Origin: Streptacidiphilus pinicola
GTDB taxonomy: Bacteria; Actinomycetota; Actinomycetes; Streptomycetales; Streptomycetaceae
Direction of reading: 5' to 3'
Length of the DNA stretch: 32,357 nt
NCBI RefSeq assembly: GCF_003258295.1
Contig: NZ_QKYN01000173.1
Span: 1-32,357 of the forward strand
Each line of letters starts with the position of its first letter. Positions within the stretch are counted from its first letter, which is position 1. Below, one piece after another: positions 7,509 through 16,240 of this stretch. The notes below the pieces were generated by a model. That model made no database searches, was not told the DNA's origin, and saw only the letters and a list, made by a program, of their open reading frames with translations. Made by a program: the position numbers and the translations under genes.

Positions 7509-8081
7509 ATGGAGCTGCACAACCCTGCGCCCGTCACCGTCGACCAGGTGGTGCACGCCTTGTCGGTGTTGGGGCAGGAGGTCGTCGCGGATCCGGAGTT
7601 CCGGCCCGACGGGCCGACCGAGGACGATCTGCCGGAGCTGCTGGGCGGGCTGCTGGGGCGGGTCGAGTACGAGGTGGCGATCGTGGTGGACCCGGCGGAC
7701 GAGCCGCCGAGCGCGCTGTCGCAGTTGCAGGACGGGTGGCGGGCCGAGAGCGACGACCCGGACGTGCACCGGGCGGTGCTGGTGAACCGGCTGCAGCGGA
7801 CGGCCTTCGACGTCGGTGCGGCGCTGGGTGAGGAGACCGGGGAGGAGGAGCCCGACGAGGACGAGGAGGAGGTGGGTCCGCCCGGCGTGGCGGGGGCCGC
7901 CACCTGCGCGCTGGCCTCGGCGGAGCTGCTGGCCGCGCAGGCCGCCGTCGACGAGGGGCACGCCCGTGAGGCCCACCGGGCGCTGGACTCCGTGGAGGGC
8001 TTCCTCGCCCAGGCGCTGCTCACCGCGCATCTGCTGCGGCTCCAGCTGCGCGCCGAGGAGGAGGACGAGGACGAGGACTGA
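7509..8081 (+). CDS. Acidic hypothetical protein
   Basis: A 190-residue soluble protein that I do not recognise as a named family. Residues 1-90 look globular (VDQVVHALSVLGQEVVADPE; LLGRVEYEVAIVVDPAD). A highly acidic linker, EETGEEEPDEDEEE, follows, then an alanine-rich helical part (ALASAELLAAQAAVDEGHAR) and a second acidic tail, AEEEDEDED. No signal peptide or membrane segment. The ATG is preceded by GAGGGAG as a ribosome site. It is divergent from the M48 protease and convergent with the LysR gene; nothing in the context suggests a role. Confidence 0.75.
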   Translation: MELHNPAPVTVDQVVHALSVLGQEVVADPEFRPDGPTEDDLPELLGGLLGRVEYEVAIVVDPADEPPSALSQLQDGWRAESDDPDVHRAVLVNRLQRTAFDVGAALGEETGEEEPDEDEEEVGPPGVAGAATCALASAELLAAQAAVDEGHAREAHRALDSVEGFLAQALLTAHLLRLQLRAEEEDEDED

Positions 8082-8082
8082 G

Positions 8083-8103
8083 CCGGGTCGCCGGCCCACC
8101 CGG
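8083..8103. terminator. Hairpin between convergent genes
   Basis: CCGGGT and ACCCGG form a 6-bp stem around a 9-base GC-rich loop. It lies between the stop of the acidic protein gene and the stop of the LysR gene and can act on both strands. No U-tract. Confidence 0.45.
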
Positions 8104-8105
8104 TC

Positions 8106-9005
8106 TCAGCCCACCGGCAGCAGCCCTGGTCGCAGGGGCGCGGAGCGCAGCGCCCGGATCAGGGCCCGGACCGCGCCGGTCCGGGCCAGGTCCGCGGTGG
8201 TGACGTAGCCGACCTGACGGGTCGGCCCCTCGGGGCCGAGGTCGGTGCGGGAGACCTGCGCGGGCAGGTCGACCAGGGAGAGCCAGGGCATGACGGACAT
8301 GCCCAGTCCCTGGGCGACCAGCGAGAGGGCGAAGACGTCGTCCTCGGCCGAGAGGCCGCCGCCGGGGAGCCAGTCCTGGTCGCGCCACCAGTCGCGGGTG
8401 TAGGAGCCGCAGTTCTCGACCCAGTCGACCAGGGGCAGCGCGCGGGGGTCCGCGGCGCCCGCGGGATGCACGAGCGCGTAGGGCTCGCGGAACAGGGGGG
8501 TCGCGACCAGGCCGGGCAGGGGCGGTGCGCTGTGGTCGAGGGTGGCGATGGCGAGGTCGGCGCGGCCGTCGGCAACCTCGCCGGCGGTGCCGCGCCCGAT
8601 CTCACGGACGATCACGACCTGTGGTTCCAGGCCCGGATGCTGTCGCCGTAGGCCACCGAGGACGGCCGGGAGCAGCTGGGTGGCGGCGCTGCGGAAGGCG
8701 GCGATGCGCAGTGGGCCGGTGATCTCCTCGGTGCCCCGGGCGGTGGAGCGGACCTCGGCGGCGAGGGTGTCCAGCATCCGCAGCACGCGGCGGGCGTGGG
8801 CGACGGCGCGTTCGCCGGCCGGGGTGGGTGCGGCGCCGAGGCGGCCGCGTTCGAACAGGACGGCGCCGAGTTTGCGCTCCACCGTGCGAACGGTGTGGGA
8901 GACCGCGGACTGGGTCGAGCCGAGTTGCTCGGCGGCGCCGGTGAAGCTGTGCGCGCCGGCGACGGCGACCAGGACGCGGAGCTCCTGCGGGAGTAGATCG
9001 GCCAT
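8106..9005 (-). CDS. LysR family transcriptional regulator
   Basis: A 299-residue LysR-type regulator. The N-terminal winged helix-turn-helix is LRVLVAVAGAHSFTGAAEQL then GSTQSAVSHTVRTVERKLGA, followed by VLFERGRLGAAPTPAGE. The C-terminal periplasmic-binding-like effector domain begins near residue 90 (GPLRIAAFRSAATQLLPAVL). The ATG is decided by TACGCT six bases upstream, which implies a leaderless mRNA. It is transcribed divergently from the molybdenum hydroxylase operon, 140 bases apart, the classic arrangement for a LysR activator of the neighbouring operon. Its co-inducer is probably the hydroxylase substrate or product, which is unknown. Confidence 0.92.
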   Translation of the reverse strand: MADLLPQELRVLVAVAGAHSFTGAAEQLGSTQSAVSHTVRTVERKLGAVLFERGRLGAAPTPAGERAVAHARRVLRMLDTLAAEVRSTARGTEEITGPLRIAAFRSAATQLLPAVLGGLRRQHPGLEPQVVIVREIGRGTAGEVADGRADLAIATLDHSAPPLPGLVATPLFREPYALVHPAGAADPRALPLVDWVENCGSYTRDWWRDQDWLPGGGLSAEDDVFALSLVAQGLGMSVMPWLSLVDLPAQVSRTDLGPEGPTRQVGYVTTADLARTGAVRALIRALRSAPLRPGLLPVG

Positions 9006-9011
9006 GGCCGC

Positions 9012-9017
9012 AGCGTA
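9012..9017 (-). promoter_or_regulatory. -10 element TACGCT, leaderless promoter of lysR
   Basis: On the minus strand TACGCT is followed by GCGGCC and then the ATG. It is the same hexamer and gap as at the kinase and PaaI genes. Confidence 0.5.
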
Positions 9018-9029
9018 GCGCCGGTTTCC

Positions 9030-9044
9030 AGGAGAACCTCTCCT
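9030..9044. promoter_or_regulatory. Operator-like palindrome in lysR/hydroxylase intergenic region
   Basis: AGGAGA-ACC-TCTCCT is a perfect 6-bp inverted repeat with a 3-base centre. It lies 13-27 bases upstream of the lysR -10 element, over the -35 position, as expected for autorepression by the LysR protein, and upstream of the rightward operon as expected for activation. It does not fit the T-N11-A consensus cleanly. Confidence 0.4.
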
Positions 9045-9070
9045 CACCGTCGTGCGGGTGGCTGCGGAGG

Positions 9071-9083
9071 CCTAGTGTGGGGG
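9071..9083 (+). promoter_or_regulatory. Promoter-like CCTAGTGTGGGGG, second copy
   Basis: Same 13 bases as at 7452, with TAGTGT as a possible -10, giving a leader of roughly 60 bases before the small-subunit ATG. TATAGC follows directly at 9084 and is an alternative -10. Confidence 0.4.
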
Positions 9084-9145
9084 TATAGCCGGATTTCTGC
9101 CGTTTCGGGCCCTGGGTCGCAGGACCCGAGTTCCCAGGAGGGCAG

Positions 9146-9730
9146 ATGGTCTCACCAGCGAAGGACCAAGCACCCATGCCCCGGGCGTCCGTCGCCCGGA
9201 TCTCCGTGAACGTCGACGGTGTGGACCACCGGGACGAGGTGGAGCCTCGTCTGCTGCTGGTCCACTACCTGCGCGACACCCTAGGCCGGACCGGGACGCC
9301 GATCGGCTGCGACACCGGGAACTGCGGTGCCTGCACCGTCGATCTGGACGGCGCCACCGTCAAGAGCTGCCAGGTGCTGGCCGTCCAGGCGGACGGCGGG
9401 CGGGTGACCACGATCCAGGGGCTGGCCGGGCCGGACGGCGCCTGGCACCCCCTGCAGACGGCGTTCCACGAGCAGCACGCGCTGCAGTGCGGGTACTGCA
9501 CGCCCGGAATGATCATGGCGGCGCGGGATCTGCTGCGGGAGACGCCGGACCCGACCCCGGAGCAGGTCCGTGACGCGCTGGAGGGCAACCTCTGCCGCTG
9601 CACGGGCTACCAGAACATCGTTCGCGCGGTGCTCGCCGCGGCGGCCGAGCTGCGCCGGCAGGGTGCGCCCGAGCCGCGGGGGCAGGGCGTGGACGTCCCG
9701 CAGGTGAGCGGTCAGGAGGCCCCGGCATGA
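9146..9730 (+). CDS. Molybdenum hydroxylase [2Fe-2S] subunit (CoxS/XdhS-like)
   Basis: A 194-residue iron-sulfur subunit that passes electrons from the molybdenum site to FAD. The plant-type ferredoxin domain has C55, C60, C63 and C75 ([13 protein letters not shown]...SC); the helical second domain has C115, C118, C150 and C152 (CGYCTPGM and [10 protein letters not shown]). All eight ligands of the two clusters are present. The ATG is preceded by a strong AGGAGGG at a 4-base gap. The C-terminal 25 residues are a variable tail ([20 protein letters not shown]). Its stop overlaps the large-subunit ATG. First gene of the S-L-M-D-E-F-G operon. Confidence 0.95.
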   Translation: MVSPAKDQAPMPRASVARISVNVDGVDHRDEVEPRLLLVHYLRDTLGRTGTPIGCDTGNCGACTVDLDGATVKSCQVLAVQADGGRVTTIQGLAGPDGAWHPLQTAFHEQHALQCGYCTPGMIMAARDLLRETPDPTPEQVRDALEGNLCRCTGYQNIVRAVLAAAAELRRQGAPEPRGQGVDVPQVSGQEAPA

Positions 9731-12138
9731 GCACGGGCATGACCGGCCGGACGGAGCAGGCTCCGGTCCGGGAGGTCGGGCGCGCGCGGACCCGCAAGGA
9801 GGACGCGCGGCTGGTGACGGGGCAGACCACCTGGACCGACAACATGACGGTCCCGGGCCTGCTGCATGTCGCGATCCTGCGCAGCCCGCTCGCCCACGCG
9901 CGGATCGAGCGTGTGGACGCGTCCCCGGCGCTGGAACGCGAGGGCGTGGTGGCCGTCTTCACCGGCGCCGACCTGGCGGCGGGGCTCGGATCGCTGCCCT
10001 GCGCCTGGCAGGTGACGGAGGACATGATCCTGCCGGAGCACCCGGCGGTCGCGGTGGACGAGGTGCGCTACGTCGGCGACCCGGTCGCGGTCGTCGTGGC
10101 TCGCGACCGCTACGCGGCGGCGGACGCGCTGGAGGACGTGTGGGTGGACTACGAGCCGCTGCCGCCGGTGCTGGACCTGGAGGCGGCGCTCGCCGAGGAC
10201 GCGCCGCTGGTCCACGCCGACAAGGGCAGCAACCGCTGTTACACCTGGCCGCTGGTCTCCGGCGACTACGAGACGGCGAGAGGGCAGGCCGACGTCGTGC
10301 TGCGCCGTCGGCACCACCAGCAGCGGCTGATCCCGAACGCGATGGAGCCGCGCGCCTGCGTGGTCGTGCCGGTGCCGTCCACCGGGGAGTACACGCTGTA
10401 CTCGTCCACGCAGATCCCGCACATCGTGCGGATCATGATGGCGCTGACCACCGGCATCCCGGAACAGAAGCTGCGGGTGGTCGCCCCCGACGTGGGCGGC
10501 GGCTTCGGGTCGAAACTGCAGGTCTACGGCGAGGACGCGATCTGCCTCGCGCTGGCCCGGACGCTGGGGCAGCCGGTCAAGTGGACGGAGTCGCGGTCCG
10601 AGAGCTACCAGGCACAGCACCACGGGCGCGGCCAGATCCAGGACATCGAGCTCGCCGCGACCAGTGACGGGCGGCTGCTCGGGATGAAGGCCGACATCCT
10701 GGCCGACATGGGCGCCTATCTGATGATCATCACCCCAGGTACGCCGCTGCTGGGCGCGTTCATGTACCCGGGCATCTACAAGATGGACGCCTACGACTTC
10801 CACTGCACGGGTGTCTTCACCACCCGCACCCCCACGGACGCCTACCGCGGCGCGGGCCGACCGGAGGCGACGTTCGCGATCGAGCGGACCATGGACGAGC
10901 TCGCCGCCGAGCTGGGCCTGGACCCGCTGGAGCTGCGCCGTCGCAACTGGATCCGGCACGAGGAGTTCCCGTTCACCACCGTCGCGGGCCTCACCTACGA
11001 CAGCGGCGACTACGCGGCCGCGACCGACCGCGCGACGGCGCTCTTCGGCTACGCGGACCTGCGTGCCGAGCAGCGGGCTCGCCACGCGAACGCGGACCCG
11101 GTGCGGCTCGGCATCGGCGTGTCCACCTACACCGAGATGTGCGGCCTGGCCCCGAGCCGGATCCTCGGCTCGCTGCGCTACGCGGCGGGCGGCTGGGAGG
11201 CGGCGTCGATCCGGGTGCTGGCGACCGGCAAGGTCGAGGTGATCACCGGCACCAGCCCGCACGGGCAGGGCCATGTGACGGCGTGGAGCCAGATCGCCGC
11301 CGACGTGCTGGGCGTGCCGTTCGAGGACGTCGAGGTGATGCACGGCGACACCCGGGTCGCGCCGCAGGGCATGGACACCTACGGCTCGCGCTCGCTGGTG
11401 ATCGGCGGGATCGCGGTGCACGAGGCGGCTCTCAAGGTCGTCGCCAAGGCCCGCAAACTGGCGGCGCACCTGCTGGAGGCGAGCGAGGACGACCTCGACT
11501 TCGCCGACGGCGTCTTCTCGGTGCGCGGCTCGCCGGACGCGCGCAAGACCATCCAGGAGGTGGCCTTCGCCGCGTTCGCCGCGCACGACCTGCCCGAGGG
11601 CATGGAGCCGACGCTCAACGCGGAGCACCTGCTGGACCCGGACAACTTCTCCTACCCGCACGGCACCCACCTGTGCGCGGTGGAGGTGGACACCGAGACG
11701 GGCGCGGTCGCGATCCGCTCCTACGTCTGCGTCGACGACGTCGGACGGGTCGTCAACCCGATGATCGTGGAGGGCCAGGTGCACGGCGGCGTCGCGCAGG
11801 GCATCGCGCAGGCGCTGTACGAGGAGGCCGTCTACGACGACGCGGGCAACCTGGTCTCCGGCACCATGGCCGACTACCTGGTCCCGGCCGCGCCGGACCT
11901 GCCGGACCTGGTCACCGACCGGACCGAGACCCCGGCCACGTCCAACCCGCTCGGCGTCAAGGGCGTCGGGGAGGCGGGCACGATCGCGTCCACCCCGGCG
12001 GTGGTCAACGCGATCATGGACGCGCTGCGGCCGCTGGGCGTCCGCGACGTCCGGATGCCCTGCACGCCGGAGCGGATCTGGCGGGCGGTCAGGGAGGCGG
12101 CGGACTCGGAGAGCTCCCGGAAGGAGGACGCGTCGTGA
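9727..12138 (+). CDS. Molybdenum hydroxylase large subunit, form II CoxL-like
   Basis: An 803-residue subunit that binds the molybdopterin cofactor. PDVGGGFGSKLQVYGEDAI (254-272) is the cofactor-binding glycine-rich region. The active-site loop reads AYRGAGR (372-378), not the AYxCSFR that marks form I (true, aerobic) CO dehydrogenases. The catalytic Glu is E749 in GVGEAGT. The gene order S-L-M also fits the form II group; form I operons run M-S-L. The substrate may therefore be a purine, aldehyde, nicotinate-like or other compound; CO oxidation by form II enzymes is disputed. ATG overlaps the small-subunit stop, and the stop overlaps the M-subunit GTG, so all three are coupled for 1:1:1 assembly. 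Confidence 0.93.
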   Translation: MSTGMTGRTEQAPVREVGRARTRKEDARLVTGQTTWTDNMTVPGLLHVAILRSPLAHARIERVDASPALEREGVVAVFTGADLAAGLGSLPCAWQVTEDMILPEHPAVAVDEVRYVGDPVAVVVARDRYAAADALEDVWVDYEPLPPVLDLEAALAEDAPLVHADKGSNRCYTWPLVSGDYETARGQADVVLRRRHHQQRLIPNAMEPRACVVVPVPSTGEYTLYSSTQIPHIVRIMMALTTGIPEQKLRVVAPDVGGGFGSKLQVYGEDAICLALARTLGQPVKWTESRSESYQAQHHGRGQIQDIELAATSDGRLLGMKADILADMGAYLMIITPGTPLLGAFMYPGIYKMDAYDFHCTGVFTTRTPTDAYRGAGRPEATFAIERTMDELAAELGLDPLELRRRNWIRHEEFPFTTVAGLTYDSGDYAAATDRATALFGYADLRAEQRARHANADPVRLGIGVSTYTEMCGLAPSRILGSLRYAAGGWEAASIRVLATGKVEVITGTSPHGQGHVTAWSQIAADVLGVPFEDVEVMHGDTRVAPQGMDTYGSRSLVIGGIAVHEAALKVVAKARKLAAHLLEASEDDLDFADGVFSVRGSPDARKTIQEVAFAAFAAHDLPEGMEPTLNAEHLLDPDNFSYPHGTHLCAVEVDTETGAVAIRSYVCVDDVGRVVNPMIVEGQVHGGVAQGIAQALYEEAVYDDAGNLVSGTMADYLVPAAPDLPDLVTDRTETPATSNPLGVKGVGEAGTIASTPAVVNAIMDALRPLGVRDVRMPCTPERIWRAVREAADSESSRKEDAS

Positions 12139-12998
12139 TCCCCGCGAAGTTCGACTACGCCCGTCCGCAGAGCGCGGAGGAGGCCGTGCGCGTTCTCGCG
12201 GACGCCGGACCGGAGGCGAAGGTGCTGGCCGGCGGCCAGAGCCTGCTGCCGATCCTGCGTCTGCGGCTGTCCTTCCCCGAGCTGCTCGTCGACGTCGGCG
12301 CCCTCGGTGCGCTGCGTGGCGTCCGCGAGGAGGGCCAGGAGCTGGCCGTCGGCGCGCTGACGACCCATCACGACATGGTCCACGACCCGCTGGTGCGCGC
12401 GCACGCCGGGCTGCTGGCCCGGGCGGCGGCCACGATCGCGGACCCGGCCGTGCGCCACCGCGGCACGCTCGGCGGCTCGCTCGCCCACGCCGACCCGGCC
12501 GGGGACCTGCCGGCGGTCTGCCTGGCCATGGACGCCACCATGGTCGCGCTCGGCCCGCAGGGCTATCGCACGATCCCGGCGGCGGAGTTCTTCGTCGACT
12601 ACCTGCAGACGGCGCTGCGGCCGGACGAGCTGCTGACCGAGATCCGCTTCCCGGTCCTGGACGGCTGGGGCTACCACTACGAGAAGTTCCACCGCACCGC
12701 CCAGGCCTGGGCGGTGGTCGGGGTCGCGGCGGCGGTGCGCCGCGAGCGGAACGGCGGCGGGATCGCCGAGGCGCGGGTCGGGCTGGTCAACATGGGCGCC
12801 CGTCCGCTGCGCGCGCACCTGACGGAGACCGCGCTCGCGGGCGCGGAGCCGACACGGGAGACGATCGGGCGCGCCGCGACGATGGCCGCCGAGGGCGCGC
12901 ATCCGCCGACGGACCTGTCCGGGTCCGCCGAGTACCGTGAGCACCTGGCGCGGGTGCTGACCCGGCGCGCGCTGCTGGCCGCGGCCGGAGCGGCCTGA
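12135..12998 (+). CDS. Molybdenum hydroxylase FAD-binding subunit (CoxM-like)
   Basis: A 287-residue flavin subunit of the CO dehydrogenase/xanthine dehydrogenase family. FAD contacts are AGGQSLLPILRLRL (32-45) and TLGGSLAHADPAGDLP (111-126). The C-terminal CO_deh_flav_C domain starts near 170 (YHYEKFHRTAQAWAVVGVAA). The GTG start overlaps the large-subunit stop (GTGA), with AAGGAGGA upstream as ribosome site. It completes the S-L-M heterotrimer; electrons would leave to quinone or another acceptor, not determinable here. Confidence 0.94.
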   Translation: MIPAKFDYARPQSAEEAVRVLADAGPEAKVLAGGQSLLPILRLRLSFPELLVDVGALGALRGVREEGQELAVGALTTHHDMVHDPLVRAHAGLLARAAATIADPAVRHRGTLGGSLAHADPAGDLPAVCLAMDATMVALGPQGYRTIPAAEFFVDYLQTALRPDELLTEIRFPVLDGWGYHYEKFHRTAQAWAVVGVAAAVRRERNGGGIAEARVGLVNMGARPLRAHLTETALAGAEPTRETIGRAATMAAEGAHPPTDLSGSAEYREHLARVLTRRALLAAAGAA

Positions 12999-13010
12999 GG
13001 CGGCGCGCGG

Positions 13011-13952
13011 ATGGGACGACCGGACGGGCAGGCGGCCGCGGACCCCACCGAGCGGCAGACGGCCGAGAGCCCGCAGGCGCTGCGGGCCCGGCTGGAGGCG
13101 ACGGGTTACCTCGTCGACGAGGGACTGGCCGTCGCCTGCTTCCTGGCCGTGCGTCTGCACCGGCCGATCTTCTGCGAGGGCGACGCCGGCACGGGCAAGA
13201 CCGCGCTGGCCGCCGCCCTCGCGGGGGCGCTGGAGGCGCCGCTGATCCGACTGCAGTGCTACGAGGGCATCGACGCCGCCCAGGCCCTCTACGACTGGGA
13301 CTTCCCACGGCAGTTGCTGCACCTCAAGGTCGCCGAGGCGGGCGGCGCCGGCAGCGACACGGAGTTGCTGGAGCAGCAGCTCTACAGCCCCCGCTTCCTC
13401 ATCGCCCGCCCGCTGCTGCGGGCGCTGGAGACCTGGCCGTCGGTGTTGCTGGTCGACGAGATCGACCGCGCGGACGAGGAGTTCGAGGCGCTGCTGCTGG
13501 AACTGCTGTCGGAGTGGACGATCACCGTCCCCGAACTCGGCACGCTGCGCGGCGAGCGGCCGCCGGTCGTCGTGCTCACCTCCAACCGCACCCGCGAGGT
13601 CCACGACGCGCTCAAACGGCGCTGCCTCTACCACTGGTTCGACCATCCGGACTTCGCCCGCGAGGTCGCCATCGTGCGCGGTCGCCTGCCGGACGTCACC
13701 GAGCGCCTTGCGGTCGAGGTCACCCGTGCCGTGCGCGCGCTGCGCGCCCGGGACCTGCTCAAGCCGCCGGGCGTCGCGGAGACCCTGGACTGGGCCGAGG
13801 CCCTGCACGCGCTCGGCGCGACCGCGCTCGACGCCGAGCTCGCGACGGCCACGCTGGGCACGGTGCTCAAGCACCACGAGGACATCGAACAGACCCGCGC
13901 CCTCGACCTCACCAGCCTGCTGGCCGACGCGGCGTCGGGCGGTGCGCCGTGA
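13011..13952 (+). CDS. coxD: AAA+ MoxR-family ATPase, CoxD-like maturation factor
   Basis: A 313-residue AAA+ ATPase. Walker A is GDAGTGKT (57-64), Walker B VLLVDE (145-150), sensor 1 TSN (190-192), followed by REVHDALKRRCLYHW, typical of MoxR/CoxD proteins. In Oligotropha CoxD is needed to build the copper-sulfur-molybdenum centre; in form II operons it likely acts with the VWA protein CoxE in maturation or membrane attachment of the hydroxylase. It follows the flavin subunit by 12 bases, and its stop overlaps the next GTG. Confidence 0.92.
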   Translation: MGRPDGQAAADPTERQTAESPQALRARLEATGYLVDEGLAVACFLAVRLHRPIFCEGDAGTGKTALAAALAGALEAPLIRLQCYEGIDAAQALYDWDFPRQLLHLKVAEAGGAGSDTELLEQQLYSPRFLIARPLLRALETWPSVLLVDEIDRADEEFEALLLELLSEWTITVPELGTLRGERPPVVVLTSNRTREVHDALKRRCLYHWFDHPDFAREVAIVRGRLPDVTERLAVEVTRAVRALRARDLLKPPGVAETLDWAEALHALGATALDAELATATLGTVLKHHEDIEQTRALDLTSLLADAASGGAP

Positions 13953-15088
13953 GCGACAGGGCGGAGGCCGTGACCAAGGTGGTCGTCGGGTTCGTGCGGA
14001 CCCTGCGGGCCGCCGGGGTCGCCGTCGTGCCCGGACAGGTGCGGGGGTTCGTCCTCGCGCTGGAGCTGCTCGGGCCCGCGCTGCGGCGGGACGTGTACTG
14101 GGCCGGACGGCTGACGCTCTGCGCCGAGCGCGACGACCTCGACCGCTACGACCGCGCGTTCGCCGCCTACTTCGGGGAGCGGGCGGGCGGCTCCGGTGAG
14201 CGCCGCGCCCTGCCGCTGCGTCCACGGCGGCAGTTGACCGTTGGCATGGAGCATGCCGTGGACGGCGAGCCCGGTCCGGCCGCCGAGCGGCCCGTCGCCG
14301 CGCTCGCCAGTGCGGCGGAGACCCTGCGGCATCGCGACATCGCCGCCCTGACGGATGCCGAACGCGTGGAGCTGCGGCGCCTGTTGGCCGCCCTCGCCCT
14401 CCCGGGCGAGACGCGGCGCAGCGCCCGCCGGCGCCCCTCACTGCGCGGGCGCGGCGAGGTGGACGTGCGCCGTACCACCCGCGAACTCCTGCGCCACGGC
14501 GGCGAACCCGCACGCCTGCTGCGCCGGACCCGCGTCCGCACGCCGCGCCGCGTCGTGCTGCTCGTCGACGTCAGCGGGTCGATGGCCCCCTACGCGGACG
14601 CGCTGCTCCGCTTCGCCCACGCCGCCCGCAACGGCGGCCCCGCCGCGCGCCGCACGGAGGTGTTCACCCTCGGCACCCGACTCACCCGCGTCACCGTTCC
14701 CTTGACGCACCGTCATCCCGAGTTTGCCATGGCCGCGTTGAGCCGCGCCGTGCCGGACTGGAGCGGCGGCACCCGGCTCGGCGAGACCCTGCGCACGCTG
14801 CTGTTCGGCCAAGGCCGCCGCAACACCGTCCGCGGCGCGGTCGTCGTGCTGCTCTCCGACGGCTGGGAACGCGGCGACCCCGCGCTGCTGGCCGCAGAGA
14901 TGCAGCGCCTGCACCGGCTCGCGAACAAGGTGGTGTGGGCCAACCCGCGCAAGGGACGCCCCGGTTACGCGCCGCTCGCGGCGGGCATGGCGGCGGCGCT
15001 GCCGAGCGTGGACGTGTTCGTCGAGGGGCACAGCCTCGCGGCCCTGGAGCATCTGGCCGCCGTGGTGAGAGGAGCGGCCGATGCGTGA
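13949..15088 (+). CDS. coxE: VWA-domain protein, CoxE-like
   Basis: A 379-residue VWA CoxE-family protein that partners with the MoxR ATPase before it. The N-terminal helical part contains FVRTLRAAGVAVVPGQV, usual for the family. The VWA domain begins near 200 with RRVVLLVDVSGSMAPYADAL; DVSGS (207-211) is the metal-ion-dependent adhesion motif, with later T in WSGGTRLG and D in VVLLSDGWERGD. An Arg-rich linker (155-200) separates the parts. The GTG overlaps the coxD stop and the gene ends 8 bases inside the next gene. Role: maturation of the hydroxylase, by family knowledge. Confidence 0.9.
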   Translation: MSDRAEAVTKVVVGFVRTLRAAGVAVVPGQVRGFVLALELLGPALRRDVYWAGRLTLCAERDDLDRYDRAFAAYFGERAGGSGERRALPLRPRRQLTVGMEHAVDGEPGPAAERPVAALASAAETLRHRDIAALTDAERVELRRLLAALALPGETRRSARRRPSLRGRGEVDVRRTTRELLRHGGEPARLLRRTRVRTPRRVVLLVDVSGSMAPYADALLRFAHAARNGGPAARRTEVFTLGTRLTRVTVPLTHRHPEFAMAALSRAVPDWSGGTRLGETLRTLLFGQGRRNTVRGAVVVLLSDGWERGDPALLAAEMQRLHRLANKVVWANPRKGRPGYAPLAAGMAAALPSVDVFVEGHSLAALEHLAAVVRGAADA

Positions 15089-16238
15089 GATCTTGCCCGC
15101 GCTGCGGCGCTGGTACGCGGCGGGCGCGGCGTTCGGGCTGGCTACGGTCGTCGGGGTGACCCGGAGCGCGCCGCGCGGGCCGGGCGCGGCGATGGCCGTC
15201 GGGCCCGAGGACGAGGTCGTGGGCAGCGTCTCCGGCGGCTGCGTGGAGGGCGCGGTCTTCGAGCTCGCCCAGGAGGTGGTCCGCACCGGCCGGTCGCAGC
15301 TCGCGACCTTCGGCTACAGCGACGACGACGCCTTCGCCGTCGGACTGACCTGCGGCGGCGAGATCACACTGCTGGTCCGGCCGGTCACGGCCGCCCTCGA
15401 CCCGACCTTCGACGCGGTGGCCGCGTCCGTGGCCGAACAGCGGCCCGTCGCGCTCGCGACGGTGCTCGACGCGCCCGCCGACGCCACCGTGGCCGTCGGC
15501 GCGGTCCGCGCCGTCTGGCCGGACCGCACCCTGGGCTCGCTCGGCCCGGCGGGCCTGGACGCGGCCGTCACCGCCGACGCGCGGGGCGAGTTGGCGCAAG
15601 GCGTGACCGCGCAGCGCCACTACGGCGCGAACGGCGAGCGCCGGATGGACCAGGTGACCGTCTTCCTGCAGTCCTTCGCTCCCCCGCCGCGCCTGCTGGT
15701 CTTCGGCGCGATCGACTTCGCGGCCGCCGTCGCCGACCTCGGTGCCTTCCTCGGCTATCGGGTCACGGTCTGCGACGCCCGCCCGGTCTTCGCCACGGCC
15801 CGGCGGTTCCCGCCGCAGGTCGAGGTGGTCGTCGACTGGCCGCACCGCTACCTGGCCGCGACGCGGGTGGACCCCTCCACGGTGATCTGCGTGCTCACCC
15901 ACGACCCGAAGTTCGACGTACCGGTGCTGCAGGTCGCGCTGGGCACGCCCGCCGCCTACATCGGCGTCATGGGCAGCCGCCACACCCACGAGGACCGGCT
16001 GCGCCGGCTGCGCGAGGCGGGGGTGGACGAGACGTCACTCGCGCGGCTGCACGCGCCCATCGGCCTCGACCTGGGTGCGCGCACGCCCGAGGAGGTGGCC
16101 GTATCGATCGCGGCGGAGATCGTCTCCGCCCGCTGGGGCGGCACCGGCACCGCGCTGACCGACACGACCGGGTCCGTGCACGGCCCCGTCCCGGACCCGC
16201 AGGACGCCGCCGACGCCGCGGCGAGCACGAGGAGTTGA
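15081..16238 (+). CDS. XdhC/CoxI family molybdenum cofactor insertion protein (CoxF-like)
   Basis: A 385-residue XdhC-family protein. The N-terminal XdhC_CoxI domain shows TRSAPRGPGAAMAV and GSVSGGCVEGAVFE, including the conserved Cys. The C-terminal Rossmann domain starts RLLVFGAIDFAAAVADLG and carries YIGVMGSRHTHEDR and LHAPIGLDLGARTPEEVA. Such proteins bind and sulfurate the molybdenum cofactor and deliver it to the large subunit. The ATG lies 8 bases before the coxE stop. The last 40 residues (from about 345) form a variable acidic tail. Confidence 0.93.
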   Translation: MREILPALRRWYAAGAAFGLATVVGVTRSAPRGPGAAMAVGPEDEVVGSVSGGCVEGAVFELAQEVVRTGRSQLATFGYSDDDAFAVGLTCGGEITLLVRPVTAALDPTFDAVAASVAEQRPVALATVLDAPADATVAVGAVRAVWPDRTLGSLGPAGLDAAVTADARGELAQGVTAQRHYGANGERRMDQVTVFLQSFAPPPRLLVFGAIDFAAAVADLGAFLGYRVTVCDARPVFATARRFPPQVEVVVDWPHRYLAATRVDPSTVICVLTHDPKFDVPVLQVALGTPAAYIGVMGSRHTHEDRLRRLREAGVDETSLARLHAPIGLDLGARTPEEVAVSIAAEIVSARWGGTGTALTDTTGSVHGPVPDPQDAADAAASTRS

Positions 16239-16240
16239 CC

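Noticed and set aside
9727-12138. Calling the hydroxylase a true aerobic CO dehydrogenase
   Set aside because: The active-site loop is AYRGAGR, without the Cys of AYxCSFR, and the gene order is S-L-M.
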